Positions 1 to 6,794 of a DNA stretch of 11,581 nt are shown here, piece by piece (the first letter of the stretch is position 1; each line of letters starts with the position of its first letter). The notes under the pieces were generated by a model, which saw nothing but the letters and a program-made list of their open reading frames with translations, was not told the DNA's origin and made no database searches. Location of the stretch: NCBI GenBank assembly GCA_913009765.1, contig CAJVYT010000105.1, positions 1 to 11,581 of the forward strand, in the 5' to 3' direction. The position numbers and the translations under genes were made by a program. Source of the stretch: an uncultured candidate division Zixibacteria bacterium. GTDB taxonomy: Bacteria; Zixibacteria; MSB-5A5; GN15; FEB-12.

Positions 1-46
1 ACCACCGAGATCTACACTCTTTCCCTACACGACGCTCTTCCGATCT
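1..46 (+). other. Illumina TruSeq universal adapter (artefact)
   Basis: Bases 1-46 match the Illumina TruSeq universal adapter from its 13th base onward, ending in the characteristic CGACGCTCTTCCGATCT next to the insert. This is library sequence, not genomic DNA. Genomic sequence begins at about 47. The match is from memory of the adapter sequence and has no mismatches that I can see. Confidence 0.98.
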
Positions 47-48
47 AA

Positions 49-954
49 GAAGTTACCTTTGGTATTCGCTATATCAATAATTCGGGTATGGATATAAGAA
101 GTATATCTAACGGATTTAGAGTTTGGACGACAGGAGGAACGCCTTTTACACCGCTCAACGGAGAAATCGTTAACACAGAACTTTTTAGTTTATTTGACTT
201 CACTTTTCAGGGTGATGTGTATAGTGCAGATGGTATCGGTGCTGATACTCTTGGAATTATTGGTGTTGCTTTAACAGGTACCGGATTATATGATGGTTTT
301 AATGATATTGCTTTAAAGCTTATAACCGGAGGAGTAGTCGATGGAGAAACTCTTTGTATTGATTCTTCATTTTATGGTGTTACAGGTCAATGGATTTGGG
401 CAACTGCAAGTGGAGATATCTTTCCTACTTGGTCAGGACAACAATGTTTTACTGCGATGTGTCCTGCATGTATCGGAGCAGTTTTTACTAACTGTGTAGA
501 TACTCTCAGAAGTACTGATTGTTCTACAATTTCATACCAATTTGAAGCTGACGATCCACTCAATATTCCTCCTGGCAATATTCTATTTTCAATAATTGAT
601 GGACCTGGTACAATCGACTCTGTGACAGGAGACTGGTCTTATAACATCCCCCCCAATAAATTAGGGACTTATGAGAATCTCAGGATAGAAACATATGGTA
701 GTGGTTGTCCTTGTTGGACAAATGAATGCATGGTTATATTAGATTACACTTCCAATGTACCTGCTGATTTTAACAGTGACTGCTCTACCAACATTTCCGA
801 TTTAGTCTTTTTTATAGCGTATATGTTCTCAAGTGGTACTCCACCGACACCTCTGATGTCAGCCGATATGAACGGAGATTCTAAAATTAATGTTTCAGAT
901 TTAGTCTATCTTATAAGTTATATGTTCAACAGCGGTCCTCCACCTGTGGGATAA
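49..954 (+). CDS. Secreted dockerin-repeat protein, 5' truncated
   Basis: This is the C-terminal part of a large secreted protein. The frame is open from base 49, directly after the adapter, through the ATG at 88, so the gene is cut at its 5' end. The ATG at 88 has no ribosome binding site and is probably an internal Met. The visible part (about 301 residues) starts with a beta-rich region (GIRYINNSG, then FRVWTTGG) resembling the cohesin-like or adhesion-type domains of such proteins. A cysteine-rich segment follows (CPAC, CVDT, DCST, GCPCW). The last 65 residues (about 757-951) hold two EF-hand-like dockerin repeats, DFNSDCSTNISDLVFF and DMNGDSKINVSDLVYL, each followed by a YMF.SG.PP tail. 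Known for the family: such repeats bind calcium and mediate protein interaction or surface attachment. No enzyme domain is visible. A terminator follows 13 bases after the stop codon. Confidence 0.8.
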   Translation, partial: EVTFGIRYINNSGMDIRSISNGFRVWTTGGTPFTPLNGEIVNTELFSLFDFTFQGDVYSADGIGADTLGIIGVALTGTGLYDGFNDIALKLITGGVVDGETLCIDSSFYGVTGQWIWATASGDIFPTWSGQQCFTAMCPACIGAVFTNCVDTLRSTDCSTISYQFEADDPLNIPPGNILFSIIDGPGTIDSVTGDWSYNIPPNKLGTYENLRIETYGSGCPCWTNECMVILDYTSNVPADFNSDCSTNISDLVFFIAYMFSSGTPPTPLMSADMNGDSKINVSDLVYLISYMFNSGPPPVG

Positions 955-966
955 CTAAACTTTGCT

Positions 967-994
967 AAAAGCAGGCTTAATGCCTGCTTTTTTT
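967..994 (+). terminator. Rho-independent terminator after dockerin-repeat gene
   Basis: A perfect 10-bp stem (AAAAGCAGGC with GCCTGCTTTT) encloses the loop TTAAT and runs into a T tract. It ends the transcript of the upstream gene and insulates purL. Confidence 0.9.
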
Positions 995-1029
995 ATACTT
1001 TCTTTCAATTTTTTTCCCATACTTCACTG

Positions 1030-1058
1030 TTGACCATATATAGTTTCACCCCTATATT
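1030..1058 (+). promoter_or_regulatory. Predicted sigma70-type promoter of purL
   Basis: TTGACC (1030-1035) and TATATT (1053-1058) are separated by 17 bases, each one mismatch from consensus. The predicted transcript starts near 1065, leaving a leader of about 45 nt before the ATG at 1111. That is too short for a purine riboswitch, and none is seen. Confidence 0.55.
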
Positions 1059-1110
1059 CATTTCTTATTGTAGTTTTGAAATATATATTTTAAAAAATAT
1101 AGGAGAGACA

Positions 1111-3351
1111 ATGTCTCAACAACACCCCCAACCCGAAGTCACCCCTGAACTGGTTAAATCGCATGGACTTAACACTGAAGAGCATGAAAAAATCAAAGAG
1201 ATTTTAGGACGTGAACCTAATTACACCGAACTGGGAATTTTCTCAGTCATGTGGTCAGAACACTGTTCATACAAAAATTCTATCTCACTTATCAAAACTC
1301 TCCCTCGTGACGGTGATAATTTGCTCGCCAAGGCAGGTGAGGAAAATGCCGGAGCTGTTGATATCGGCGACGGTATGGCGATTGTTTTCAAAATTGAATC
1401 ACACAACCATCCCTCGGCTGTTGAACCATACCAAGGTGCCGCAACCGGAGTCGGCGGAATTTTACGCGATATTTTTACTATGGGAGCAAGACCGATTGCC
1501 GCCCTTAATTCTCTCAGGTTCGGCTCGCCGGATAATCCAAGAGTGCGGTATTTAGTTGATGGTGTCGTGCGGGGTATCGGTGACTATGGCAATGCGTTTG
1601 GTGTGCCGACTGTTGGCGGTGAAGTTTATTTTGATGACTGCTATACCGGTAATCCGCTTATCAATGCTATGGCTGTCGGAATTATGGAAACTGAAAAAAT
1701 AACCTCGGCAACTGCTGAAGGTACCGGCAACCCTATAATGATTGTCGGCTCAAAAACAGGACGCGACGGTATCCATGGTGCCACTTTTGCCTCTGAAGAC
1801 TTATCAGAAGAATCTGAATCAAAACGTTCATCGGTACAAGTCGGTGACCCATTTACAGAAAAACTATTGGTTGAAGCAACTCTTGAAATTATCAAAAAAG
1901 ATTTAATTATCGGTATCCAGGATATGGGTGCTGCCGGCATTACATGTTCATCTTCTGAGATGTCTGCCAAAGGTGAATCGGGGATTGAAATAAATATTGA
2001 AGATGTTCCTGTTCGAGAAGAAAAAATGACACCTTATGAAATCCTTCTTTCAGAATCGCAAGAACGGATGCTTGTCTGTGTTAAAAAAGGCATGACTGAT
2101 GCTGTCACCGAAGTGTTCGATAAATGGGGTCTTGACTCCAAAGTTGTCGGCAAAGTAACTGAAGATAAATTATTTACCGTAAAGCTCAATGGTGAGATAG
2201 TTTCGCAGATTCCATCTGACTGTTTAGTCTTAGGCGGTGGAGCTCCTGTCTATACCAGAGAAACAAAACGCCCTGACTATATTGATAAAGTTAAAAAAAT
2301 AAATTTAGATGATTACTCACTTGACCGCGACTGGAATGAAACTCTTCTGACAATGCTTGCCTCGCCGAATATCTGCCGCAAACAATGGGTCTATGACCAG
2401 TATGATTCAATGGTTCGCACCAACACTGCTGTTGGTCCTGGGTCTGATGCCGCTGTTCTGCGTCTCCGCAAAACGGATAAAGCATTAGCAATGACGACAG
2501 ACTGCAATGCCCGTTTCTGCTATGTTAATCCTCGCCGCGGCGGACAAGCTGCTGTTACCGAGGCTGCTCGTAACATCGTTTGTTCAGGTGGTAAACCTTT
2601 GGCAATTACAAATTGTCTTAATTTTGGCAATCCATATAAACCTGAAATTTATTACGGCTTCAAAGAAGCTATCGGAGGCATGGGCGATGCCTGCCGTATT
2701 TTTAACACACCTGTCACCGGCGGTAATGTTTCATTTTATAATGAAGACCCTAATAGAGCTGTATTTCCTACTCCGACTATCGGTATGATTGGCTTAATAG
2801 AACATACTGACCATATCACTACCCAATGGTTTAAAGATGACGGCGATGCTGTCTTTTTGCTTGGTGAAAATAAAGAAGAGTTAGGAGCATCGGAATATCT
2901 GCATACTATCTACAATGTCACCAAAGGTGATGTTCCCGAACTTGATTTAGACAAAGAGAAAAAAATGCAGGATACGTTACTTAAAGCAATACAAAATGGT
3001 TATATAAAATCAGCACATGACTGCTCTGAAGGCGGACTTGCCACTACAATTGCCGAGTGTTGTGTTTCAGATTTAGATAATAAAATGGGTGCTGCTATAA
3101 CTCTTGATGATACTATCCGCACCGATGCCATTTTATTTGGAGAGTCTCTTTCACGGGTAGTAATCAGTTGCTCTAAAGAAAATGCTGACAAACTATCTCA
3201 TCATTTTAAAAACGCTCACGTTACCTGTAAACGTATTGGAACTGTCGGAGGAGATACATTAACTATCAACAACACAATTGATGTACCGATTGCACTGATG
3301 ACAAAAGCATTTTACGATTCACTGACTGAAAAGATAGAAAAGGTATCTTAG
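1111..3351 (+). CDS. purL: Phosphoribosylformylglycinamidine synthase, PurL subunit
   Basis: PurL is the ATP-dependent synthetase subunit that converts FGAR to FGAM in cytosolic de novo purine synthesis. In the small-PurL type it works with PurS and the glutaminase PurQ. The start is ATG 1111, preceded by AGGAGA (1101-1106). An in-frame TTG at 1030 would add 27 residues but coincides with the -35 box, so it is rejected. The product is 746 residues, close to the roughly 740 of Bacillus-type PurL and far short of the fused enterobacterial enzyme. Family signatures are present: [20 protein letters not shown] (37-56), [10 protein letters not shown] (93-102), the [15 protein letters not shown] segment, [26 protein letters not shown], and [11 protein letters not shown] near the C terminus. 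Both AIRS-like halves appear intact. No purS, purQ or other pur gene lies nearby, and the gene is bracketed by its own promoter and terminator. Confidence 0.97.
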   Translation: MSQQHPQPEVTPELVKSHGLNTEEHEKIKEILGREPNYTELGIFSVMWSEHCSYKNSISLIKTLPRDGDNLLAKAGEENAGAVDIGDGMAIVFKIESHNHPSAVEPYQGAATGVGGILRDIFTMGARPIAALNSLRFGSPDNPRVRYLVDGVVRGIGDYGNAFGVPTVGGEVYFDDCYTGNPLINAMAVGIMETEKITSATAEGTGNPIMIVGSKTGRDGIHGATFASEDLSEESESKRSSVQVGDPFTEKLLVEATLEIIKKDLIIGIQDMGAAGITCSSSEMSAKGESGIEINIEDVPVREEKMTPYEILLSESQERMLVCVKKGMTDAVTEVFDKWGLDSKVVGKVTEDKLFTVKLNGEIVSQIPSDCLVLGGGAPVYTRETKRPDYIDKVKKINLDDYSLDRDWNETLLTMLASPNICRKQWVYDQYDSMVRTNTAVGPGSDAAVLRLRKTDKALAMTTDCNARFCYVNPRRGGQAAVTEAARNIVCSGGKPLAITNCLNFGNPYKPEIYYGFKEAIGGMGDACRIFNTPVTGGNVSFYNEDPNRAVFPTPTIGMIGLIEHTDHITTQWFKDDGDAVFLLGENKEELGASEYLHTIYNVTKGDVPELDLDKEKKMQDTLLKAIQNGYIKSAHDCSEGGLATTIAECCVSDLDNKMGAAITLDDTIRTDAILFGESLSRVVISCSKENADKLSHHFKNAHVTCKRIGTVGGDTLTINNTIDVPIALMTKAFYDSLTEKIEKVS

Positions 3352-3365
3352 CAGATACTTTTTTT
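3338..3365 (+). terminator. Terminator overlapping the purL stop codon
   Basis: GTATCT (3343-3348) pairs with AGATAC (3353-3358) around the loop TAGC. The stem is extended by a G-T pair and A-T pairs into AAAA/TTTT, followed by the T tract 3359-3365. The last codons of purL form the left arm and the TAG stop lies in the loop, so the terminating hairpin can form only after the ribosome has left. Confidence 0.75.
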
Positions 3366-3382
3366 ATAAAAGGCATATATCT

Positions 3383-4105
3383 ATGGCGTTGTATATTTTC
3401 TCAGATGCTCATCTCGGTTCGGGACCAAAGGAAAAAGAGCTGCTCAAACAAAAAAAAATCGCAGAGCTTTTTGAAATGGTAAAAAAAGACGGCGACCGAT
3501 TGGTAATACTGGGTGACCTTTTTGATTTTTGGTTTGAGTATAAACAGGCTATGCCAAAAGACCAATTTAAAGTTTTATACATGCTCTATGATTTGATAGA
3601 ACGTGGAATCAAGATTGACTATGTCAGCGGTAACCATGATTTTTGGATGCACGATTTCTTTGCAACTCAAATGCATATTAACATGCATAAGGACTGTTTA
3701 GATTTCACTTATGAAAACCTTACACTGCATCTTATTCACGGTGACGGACTTTCTCCTGCCGATAAAGGATACCATTTCTTAAAAAAGATTCTGCGTAACA
3801 GATTAAATATCTGGCTCTATCGGCAGCTTCCCCCCGACTTAGCAATCTCTTTGGCAAAATCGGTTTCAGGGTCTTCACGAGAATACACGGCAAGGCGAGA
3901 CCATCATTTTAAATTAGACTATGAAAACTACGCCGAAAGAAAATTGCAAGAAGGATTTGATTTTGTCGCAATCGGACATCTGCATCTTCCAGTCTATAAA
4001 GAATTTGAAAGCGGTGTATATATTAACACCGGTGATTTTATAAATAATTTTTCGTATGTAAAAATTGATAACGACAATATTGAACTTAAATATCTTTCTG
4101 AGTAA
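3383..4105 (+). CDS. lpxH: UDP-2,3-diacylglucosamine diphosphatase, LpxH-like
   Basis: This is a calcineurin-like metallophosphoesterase. The family's LpxH members cleave UDP-2,3-diacylglucosamine to lipid X and UMP at the inner membrane, the fourth step of lipid A synthesis. All metal-binding motifs are present: D8-x-H10 in FSDAHLG, D45 in LGDLFDFW, N84-H85 in SGNHDFW, H119 in HLIHGD, and H199-x-H201 in AIGHLHLP. The 240-residue length and the FDFWFEY sequence after the second motif match LpxH homologues of Bacteroidetes and other FCB bacteria. The ATG at 3383 has AAAGG 9 bases upstream. It heads a tight four-gene run. A related UDP-DAGn hydrolase-like phosphoesterase of unknown substrate is the main alternative, since no other lpx gene is present. 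A lipid A role would imply an outer membrane, which fits the beta-barrel protein at 8532-9086. Confidence 0.85.
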   Translation: MALYIFSDAHLGSGPKEKELLKQKKIAELFEMVKKDGDRLVILGDLFDFWFEYKQAMPKDQFKVLYMLYDLIERGIKIDYVSGNHDFWMHDFFATQMHINMHKDCLDFTYENLTLHLIHGDGLSPADKGYHFLKKILRNRLNIWLYRQLPPDLAISLAKSVSGSSREYTARRDHHFKLDYENYAERKLQEGFDFVAIGHLHLPVYKEFESGVYINTGDFINNFSYVKIDNDNIELKYLSE

Positions 4106-4108
4106 TAG

Positions 4109-4633
4109 ATGAAAATATCATACAACGCCTCTATTCATGATATATCTGCATACGGTAAACTGGTTTATGAAAAATCACCGACAGTAAAAGCACATCTCAA
4201 AAAAACCTATTATTTTTCTGTTCCGATGTTAATTATTTTTGCAGCAATTATAAAATATTTTGGGACTACCGATGATTTGCTTATGGCGTGGGCAGCACTT
4301 GGAGTTGGCTGGCTTATTTATCTTCCGTCGTTTCATAAAAAAAAATATTTAAAAAAATTCATAGCCTCATTTGAAGATGAAAAATATCAAAATCTGTTCG
4401 GTGAGCATGAACTGACAATTGAAGAAAATATTTTAACCGATACAATTGAATCGGGGCAAAACGATACTGAGATTTCTAAAATTGAACATATAGAAATAAC
4501 TGATGATTACGCTTTTGTTTTCATCGACTCTGCTATGGCATATTTGATACCTGAAAATGATATAATTTCAGGTGATCTAAACAATTTCATGAAAACATTA
4601 AAAGACAAAATAAACTCTCTAAAAAAGGATTAA
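4109..4633 (+). CDS. YcxB-like membrane protein
   Basis: This is a 174-residue protein with two adjacent membrane segments (about 34-51, YYFSVPMLIIFAAIIKYF, and 57-73). A lysine-rich cytosolic turn, FHKKKYLKKF, follows, and then a soluble C-terminal domain. The C-terminal pattern (FGEHELTIEENILTDT, then ISKIEHIEITDDYAFVFI and AYLIPE) resembles the YcxB-like domain, whose function is unknown. The start codon lies 3 bases after the lpxH stop, with no strong ribosome binding site, so translation is probably coupled to lpxH. No catalytic motif is seen. The family call rests on the overall two-TM-plus-beta-domain pattern. Confidence 0.7.
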   Translation: MKISYNASIHDISAYGKLVYEKSPTVKAHLKKTYYFSVPMLIIFAAIIKYFGTTDDLLMAWAALGVGWLIYLPSFHKKKYLKKFIASFEDEKYQNLFGEHELTIEENILTDTIESGQNDTEISKIEHIEITDDYAFVFIDSAMAYLIPENDIISGDLNNFMKTLKDKINSLKKD

Positions 4634-4636
4634 ACA

Positions 4637-4846
4637 ATGAAAACAGGTGCTCGTAACAATTTGGTCGGTAAAATAACCAAAATCAAAAAAGGCGATATTA
4701 TGTGTCAGGTCACACTTGAAATTCCCGCTGACTCTCTCATGTCATCAGTTATGACCGTAGATTCACTTGAGTCCCTTGGAATCAAAGAAGGTGACACAGT
4801 AAAGGTTGTTGCAAAAGCAGTTAATGTCCTGTTGGTCAAAGAATAA
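4637..4846 (+). CDS. Stand-alone Mop/TOBE domain protein (molybdopterin-binding)
   Basis: This 69-residue protein consists of a single Mop-type TOBE domain. The sequence GARNNLVGKITKIKKGDI followed by CQVTLEIP and SLGIKEGDTVKVVAKAVNVLL matches the classic 'SARN.l.G.V..I..G..n.ev' and 'LgLk.Gd.V.a.iKa..V' pattern. Known for the family: Mop proteins assemble into oligomers that bind molybdate or tungstate, and the same fold occurs in ModE and ModC. Cytosolic storage or buffering of oxyanion is the likely role. AAAGGA (4624-4629) lies 7 bases before the ATG. No modABC, tungstate transporter or molybdoenzyme gene is in the window. Confidence 0.85.
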   Translation: MKTGARNNLVGKITKIKKGDIMCQVTLEIPADSLMSSVMTVDSLESLGIKEGDTVKVVAKAVNVLLVKE

Positions 4847-4848
4847 CT

Positions 4849-5115
4849 ATGATACTCAAAATAGCTGCATTTATTTTACTCACTCTTGCCATGACAACTC
4901 TTACAGGTATTGCTCATTTTTCGTATGTGCAACCTGCGGCGGAATCGCTTATGTCGTTTGTGTTTTTATCTGTCAAAACCGCCCTCAGCCACGGCATCAC
5001 AGGTATTATAGCAGCTGCACTTATTTTCTTTATAATCAAAAAATCTATCCAAATGCTTCTTACAATAACTTTGATTCTCACAGCTTTGGCAGGTCTGCTT
5101 TACTATTTCTGGTAA
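4849..5115 (+). CDS. Small hydrophobic membrane protein, unknown function
   Basis: This 88-residue protein is almost entirely hydrophobic, with about three membrane segments (roughly 3-24, 48-65 and 68-87) separated by short loops such as HFSYVQPAAES and KKSIQ. I do not recognise a family. The ATG lies 2 bases after the stop of the Mop gene, implying co-transcription and probably coupled translation. It is the last gene of the lpxH cluster, with no convincing terminator behind it. Confidence 0.6.
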   Translation: MILKIAAFILLTLAMTTLTGIAHFSYVQPAAESLMSFVFLSVKTALSHGITGIIAAALIFFIIKKSIQMLLTITLILTALAGLLYYFW

Positions 5116-5211
5116 AATGTGATATACATTCGCAACTAAATATAATTTATTAACGTATAAGAATCATATAAATAGACAATATAAATCTATTAAATCTTTA
5201 AGGAGCAAGCA

Positions 5212-5595
5212 ATGGCAAACGAACGACCTAAAAACGGCACTTTTTGCTGGAATGAATTAGTTACAACTGACACCAACAAAGCAGGAGATTTTTATTCATC
5301 ACTAATTGGGTGGGAAAAAGCAACAATGCCCGGTGATATGCCTTACACTTTGTTTAAAACTGACGGGAAAGATGCCGGCGGTATGATGGCTCGCATGCCA
5401 GAAATGGGCGATATTCCTCCTCATTGGATGTGTTATATTACTGTTGAAGATGTTGATGACTTAGCATCTAAAGTTGTAGGTCTCGGCGGTAAAGTCCTTT
5501 GTCCGCCAAAAGATATTCCAAATGTCGGCAGATTTACTATTATTGCCGACCCAACCGGTGCCGCTGTCGGTTTGATTACTTTTCCAAAAGAATAA
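5212..5595 (+). CDS. VOC superfamily (glyoxalase-like) protein
   Basis: This is a 127-residue single-module vicinal oxygen chelate protein. The family pattern is clear: NGTFCWNELVTTDTNKAGDFYSSLIGW at the N terminus (beta strand, then the helix 'a..FY..l.GW'), the central GGMMARM, PPHWMCYITVEDVDD, and the C-terminal IADPTGAAVGLI. Such proteins are usually metal-dependent lyases, dioxygenases or resistance proteins, often dimeric. The substrate cannot be told from sequence. A strong AAGGAG (5200-5205) sits 6 bases before the ATG. A perfect TATAAT at 5141-5146 could be its -10 box, although the -35 region is poor. It is a single-gene unit followed by a hairpin. Confidence 0.85.
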   Translation: MANERPKNGTFCWNELVTTDTNKAGDFYSSLIGWEKATMPGDMPYTLFKTDGKDAGGMMARMPEMGDIPPHWMCYITVEDVDDLASKVVGLGGKVLCPPKDIPNVGRFTIIADPTGAAVGLITFPKE

Positions 5596-5625
5596 TACGT
5601 CTTTCCCAAAATACTAAATAATAAT

Positions 5626-5654
5626 ATGGCGGAATCATTAAAAGGTTCCGCCAT
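5626..5654 (+). repeat. GGCGGAAYC palindromic repeat, copy A
   Basis: An 11-bp stem (ATGGCGGAATC with GGTTCCGCCAT, one G-T pair) encloses the 7-base loop ATTAAAA. Its 25-base core (5628-5652) differs at only two positions from the reverse complement of the hairpin at 6710-6734. The two are therefore copies of one dispersed palindromic unit in opposite orientation. Just downstream of the VOC gene, it may also help end transcription. Confidence 0.75.
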
Positions 5655-5666
5655 TATTTATCTGCA

Positions 5667-5690
5667 TGGTCGGAAACCCTTTCCTGACCA
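5667..5690 (+). repeat. GGTCGGAAA/TTTCCTGACC hairpin
   Basis: TGGTC pairs with GACCA and GGAAA with TTTCC, with one bulged T (5685) and a CCC loop. It lies 12 bases after copy A of the GGCGGAA repeat. It has a similar size and style but a different sequence, and may belong to a second palindrome family. Confidence 0.55.
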
Positions 5691-5761
5691 ATATCTCGTA
5701 AATCAGTTTGATCATTACAGCATATCTTTTTTCAACTAATGAAATCGTGTTTCGATTATCC

Positions 5762-5789
5762 TTGACAGATTTTTTGATTCTGTTATTAT
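5762..5789 (+). promoter_or_regulatory. Predicted sigma70-type promoter of the YbaK-family gene
   Basis: A perfect TTGACA (5762-5767) is followed after 16 bases by TATTAT (5784-5789), one mismatch from consensus. The start is predicted near 5796. Confidence 0.6.
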
Positions 5790-5909
5790 ATATGTAGACA
5801 CATCATCGGTGACTGCCTTCTTATAAAAATATAATCTCATTTTGCAGCTCTTTTGAAAAACATTTTACTTTTGATGAGAAAAATGAACCTTCTATTCAAG
5901 GAGTTTGTT

Positions 5910-6377
5910 ATGCCTACCAGAAAATTAGTTCAGTATTTGGATGAGAATCATATTCCATATCAGATTATTCATCATTCAAAAGCATACACCGCTCAACAGA
6001 TAGCATCATCGGCACATATCCCCGGCAGAGAACTTGCAAAAACAGTGATAGTCAAAACAAATAGTAAGCTCTTGATGATAGTTCTCCCGGCATCTCATAA
6101 ACTTGATTTTGATTTACTGGCATCATCCTTAGGAGTGAAAAAAGTATCACTGGCAGCAGAAAGAGAATTTAAGGATATTTTTGATGAATGTGAAACAGGT
6201 GCGATGCCTCCGTTTGGCAATTTGTACGGCATAGATGTCTATTTTGCTGAAAGTTTAATTGATGATGAGGAGATTGTATTTAATTCCGGTACACATACAG
6301 AACTTATTCGAGTCGGTATTGATGATTTTGATCGTCTTGTACATCCAAAAGTTTTGAATTGTTCATATAAGTTATAA
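5910..6377 (+). CDS. YbaK/ProX-type aminoacyl-tRNA deacylase domain protein
   Basis: This is a 155-residue single-domain protein of the YbaK/ProX family. Such proteins hydrolyse mischarged tRNAs (for example Cys- or Ala-tRNAPro) in trans in the cytosol. Seen here: RELAKTVIVK with the conserved lysine at residue 44, the segment VKKVSLAAEREFKDIF, the strongly conserved ETGAMPPFGNLYGIDVYF, and near the end VFNSGTHTELIRV. The start is ATG 5910, preceded by AAGGAG (5898-5903) with a 6-base gap. An in-frame ATG at 5853 would add 19 residues that match nothing in the family and has no ribosome binding site. The gene has its own promoter and is followed by hairpins ending in a terminator at 6501-6536. 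Which mischarged tRNA it clears cannot be read from the sequence. Confidence 0.88.
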   Translation: MPTRKLVQYLDENHIPYQIIHHSKAYTAQQIASSAHIPGRELAKTVIVKTNSKLLMIVLPASHKLDFDLLASSLGVKKVSLAAEREFKDIFDECETGAMPPFGNLYGIDVYFAESLIDDEEIVFNSGTHTELIRVGIDDFDRLVHPKVLNCSYKL

Positions 6378-6435
6378 AATAAATTTGCATGGACGCATAT
6401 AAATGACAGTGACGTCATATAGTTTTCTTCTTCTG

Positions 6436-6474
6436 CAACGGTAATACCGTTGTTATGCCGAAGTACCTTTTGGC
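6436..6474 (+). repeat. Two tandem small hairpins
   Basis: CAACGGT/ACCGTTG (6436-6442 and 6446-6452, loop AAT) is followed 4 bases later by GCCGAA/TTTGGC (6457-6462 and 6469-6474, one G-T pair). With the terminator at 6501 they form a three-stem array that could be a structured 3' UTR or a small RNA. Confidence 0.5.
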
Positions 6475-6500
6475 TGATTTACTAATATATTCTATTCTTG

Positions 6501-6536
6501 CGGTTGAGTTTTTATGTAAAGAAACTCAACCGTTTT
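6501..6536 (+). terminator. Rho-independent terminator after the YbaK-family gene
   Basis: A perfect 11-bp stem, CGGTTGAGTTT (6501-6511) with AAACTCAACCG (6522-6532), has a 10-base loop and is followed by TTTT. It lies about 124 bases past the stop codon, so the transcript carries a long structured 3' end. Confidence 0.85.
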
Positions 6537-6545
6537 ATATGAGCT

Positions 6546-6684
6546 TGTTGAAAAATCTTTTATTTAGGAACATACTTCGACTCCGCTCAGTATGACAGAT
6601 TATAAGTTGATGTGTCTCAAGTCACCCTTAGTCCGCCTAGGCGGAAAGAATCTTGAAACACATTTTGGACTTTATCAACAGTCC
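6546..6684. repeat. Composite nested inverted-repeat element
   Basis: Outer near-repeats TGTTGAAAAA (6546-6555) and TTTATCAACA (6671-6680) are inverted with one mismatch. Inside are CATACT/AGTATG (6571-6576 and 6589-6594) around TCGACTCCGCTC, then TGTGTCTCAAG (6611-6621) inverted to CTTGAAACACA (6652-6662, one mismatch). These flank the perfect 14-bp palindrome TCCGCCTAGGCGGA (6632-6645). The right end also forms GGACT/AGTCC (6667-6671 and 6680-6684). From memory, the CTTCGACTCCGCTCAG motif occurs as a dispersed repeat in many environmental bacterial genomes. The whole looks like a MITE or a cluster of REP-like units without a transposase. Confidence 0.6.
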
Positions 6685-6709
6685 CTTATGTATAGAACAT
6701 CTATAGTAG

Positions 6710-6734
6710 GGCGGAACCCTTTAATGGTTCCGCC
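6710..6734 (-). repeat. GGCGGAACC palindromic repeat, copy B
   Basis: A perfect 9-bp stem GGCGGAACC/GGTTCCGCC has the 7-base loop CTTTAAT. It is inverted relative to copy A at 5628-5652, with two differences over 25 bases. It lies about 60 bases beyond the stop of the minus-strand methyltransferase, without a T tract on that strand. Confidence 0.75.
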
Positions 6735-6794
6735 ATTGTCGGTGGAAATGCTAAAGATTGCTGCCTACGAAACTTATTATGTATTGTCTTTTGG

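Larger units (their letters stand above)
5596..5909. other. Intergenic region with two hairpins and a promoter
   Basis: No gene is seen in these 314 bases. They contain the inverted repeat 5626-5654, a second hairpin at 5667-5690, and a good promoter at 5762-5789 with a leader of about 115 nt running to the ybaK-like start at 5910. No riboswitch class is recognised in that leader. Confidence 0.6.
6378..6794. other. 417-bp hairpin-rich intergenic region
   Basis: No convincing gene lies here. In order it holds an 8-bp palindrome TGACGTCA (6410-6417), two small hairpins (6436-6452 and 6457-6474), a strong terminator (6501-6536), a composite nested inverted-repeat block (6546-6684), and copy B of the GGCGGAACC repeat (6710-6734). 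The region separates the convergent YbaK-family gene and the minus-strand cluster. Confidence 0.7.

Noticed and set aside
250..271. Tandem repeat within the dockerin-repeat gene
   Set aside because: The bases look locally T-rich, but no repeating unit could be confirmed beyond the two dockerin-like protein repeats.
1030..1110. N-terminal extension of purL from a TTG at 1030
   Set aside because: The extension is hydrophobic, has no ribosome binding site, overlaps the predicted promoter, and is absent from the PurL family. ATG 1111 has AGGAGA upstream.
1065..1110. Purine riboswitch before purL
   Set aside because: The leader is only about 45 nt and lacks the conserved three-way junction.
2507..2788. 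93-residue open frame inside purL
   Set aside because: It is an alternative frame of a well-conserved gene, so a chance frame.
5853..5909. 19-residue extension of the YbaK-family protein
   Set aside because: AAGGAG lies just before ATG 5910, and the extra residues match nothing in the family.
5626..6734. CRISPR array from recurring palindromes
   Set aside because: There are only two inverted copies over 1 kb, with no regular spacers and no cas genes.
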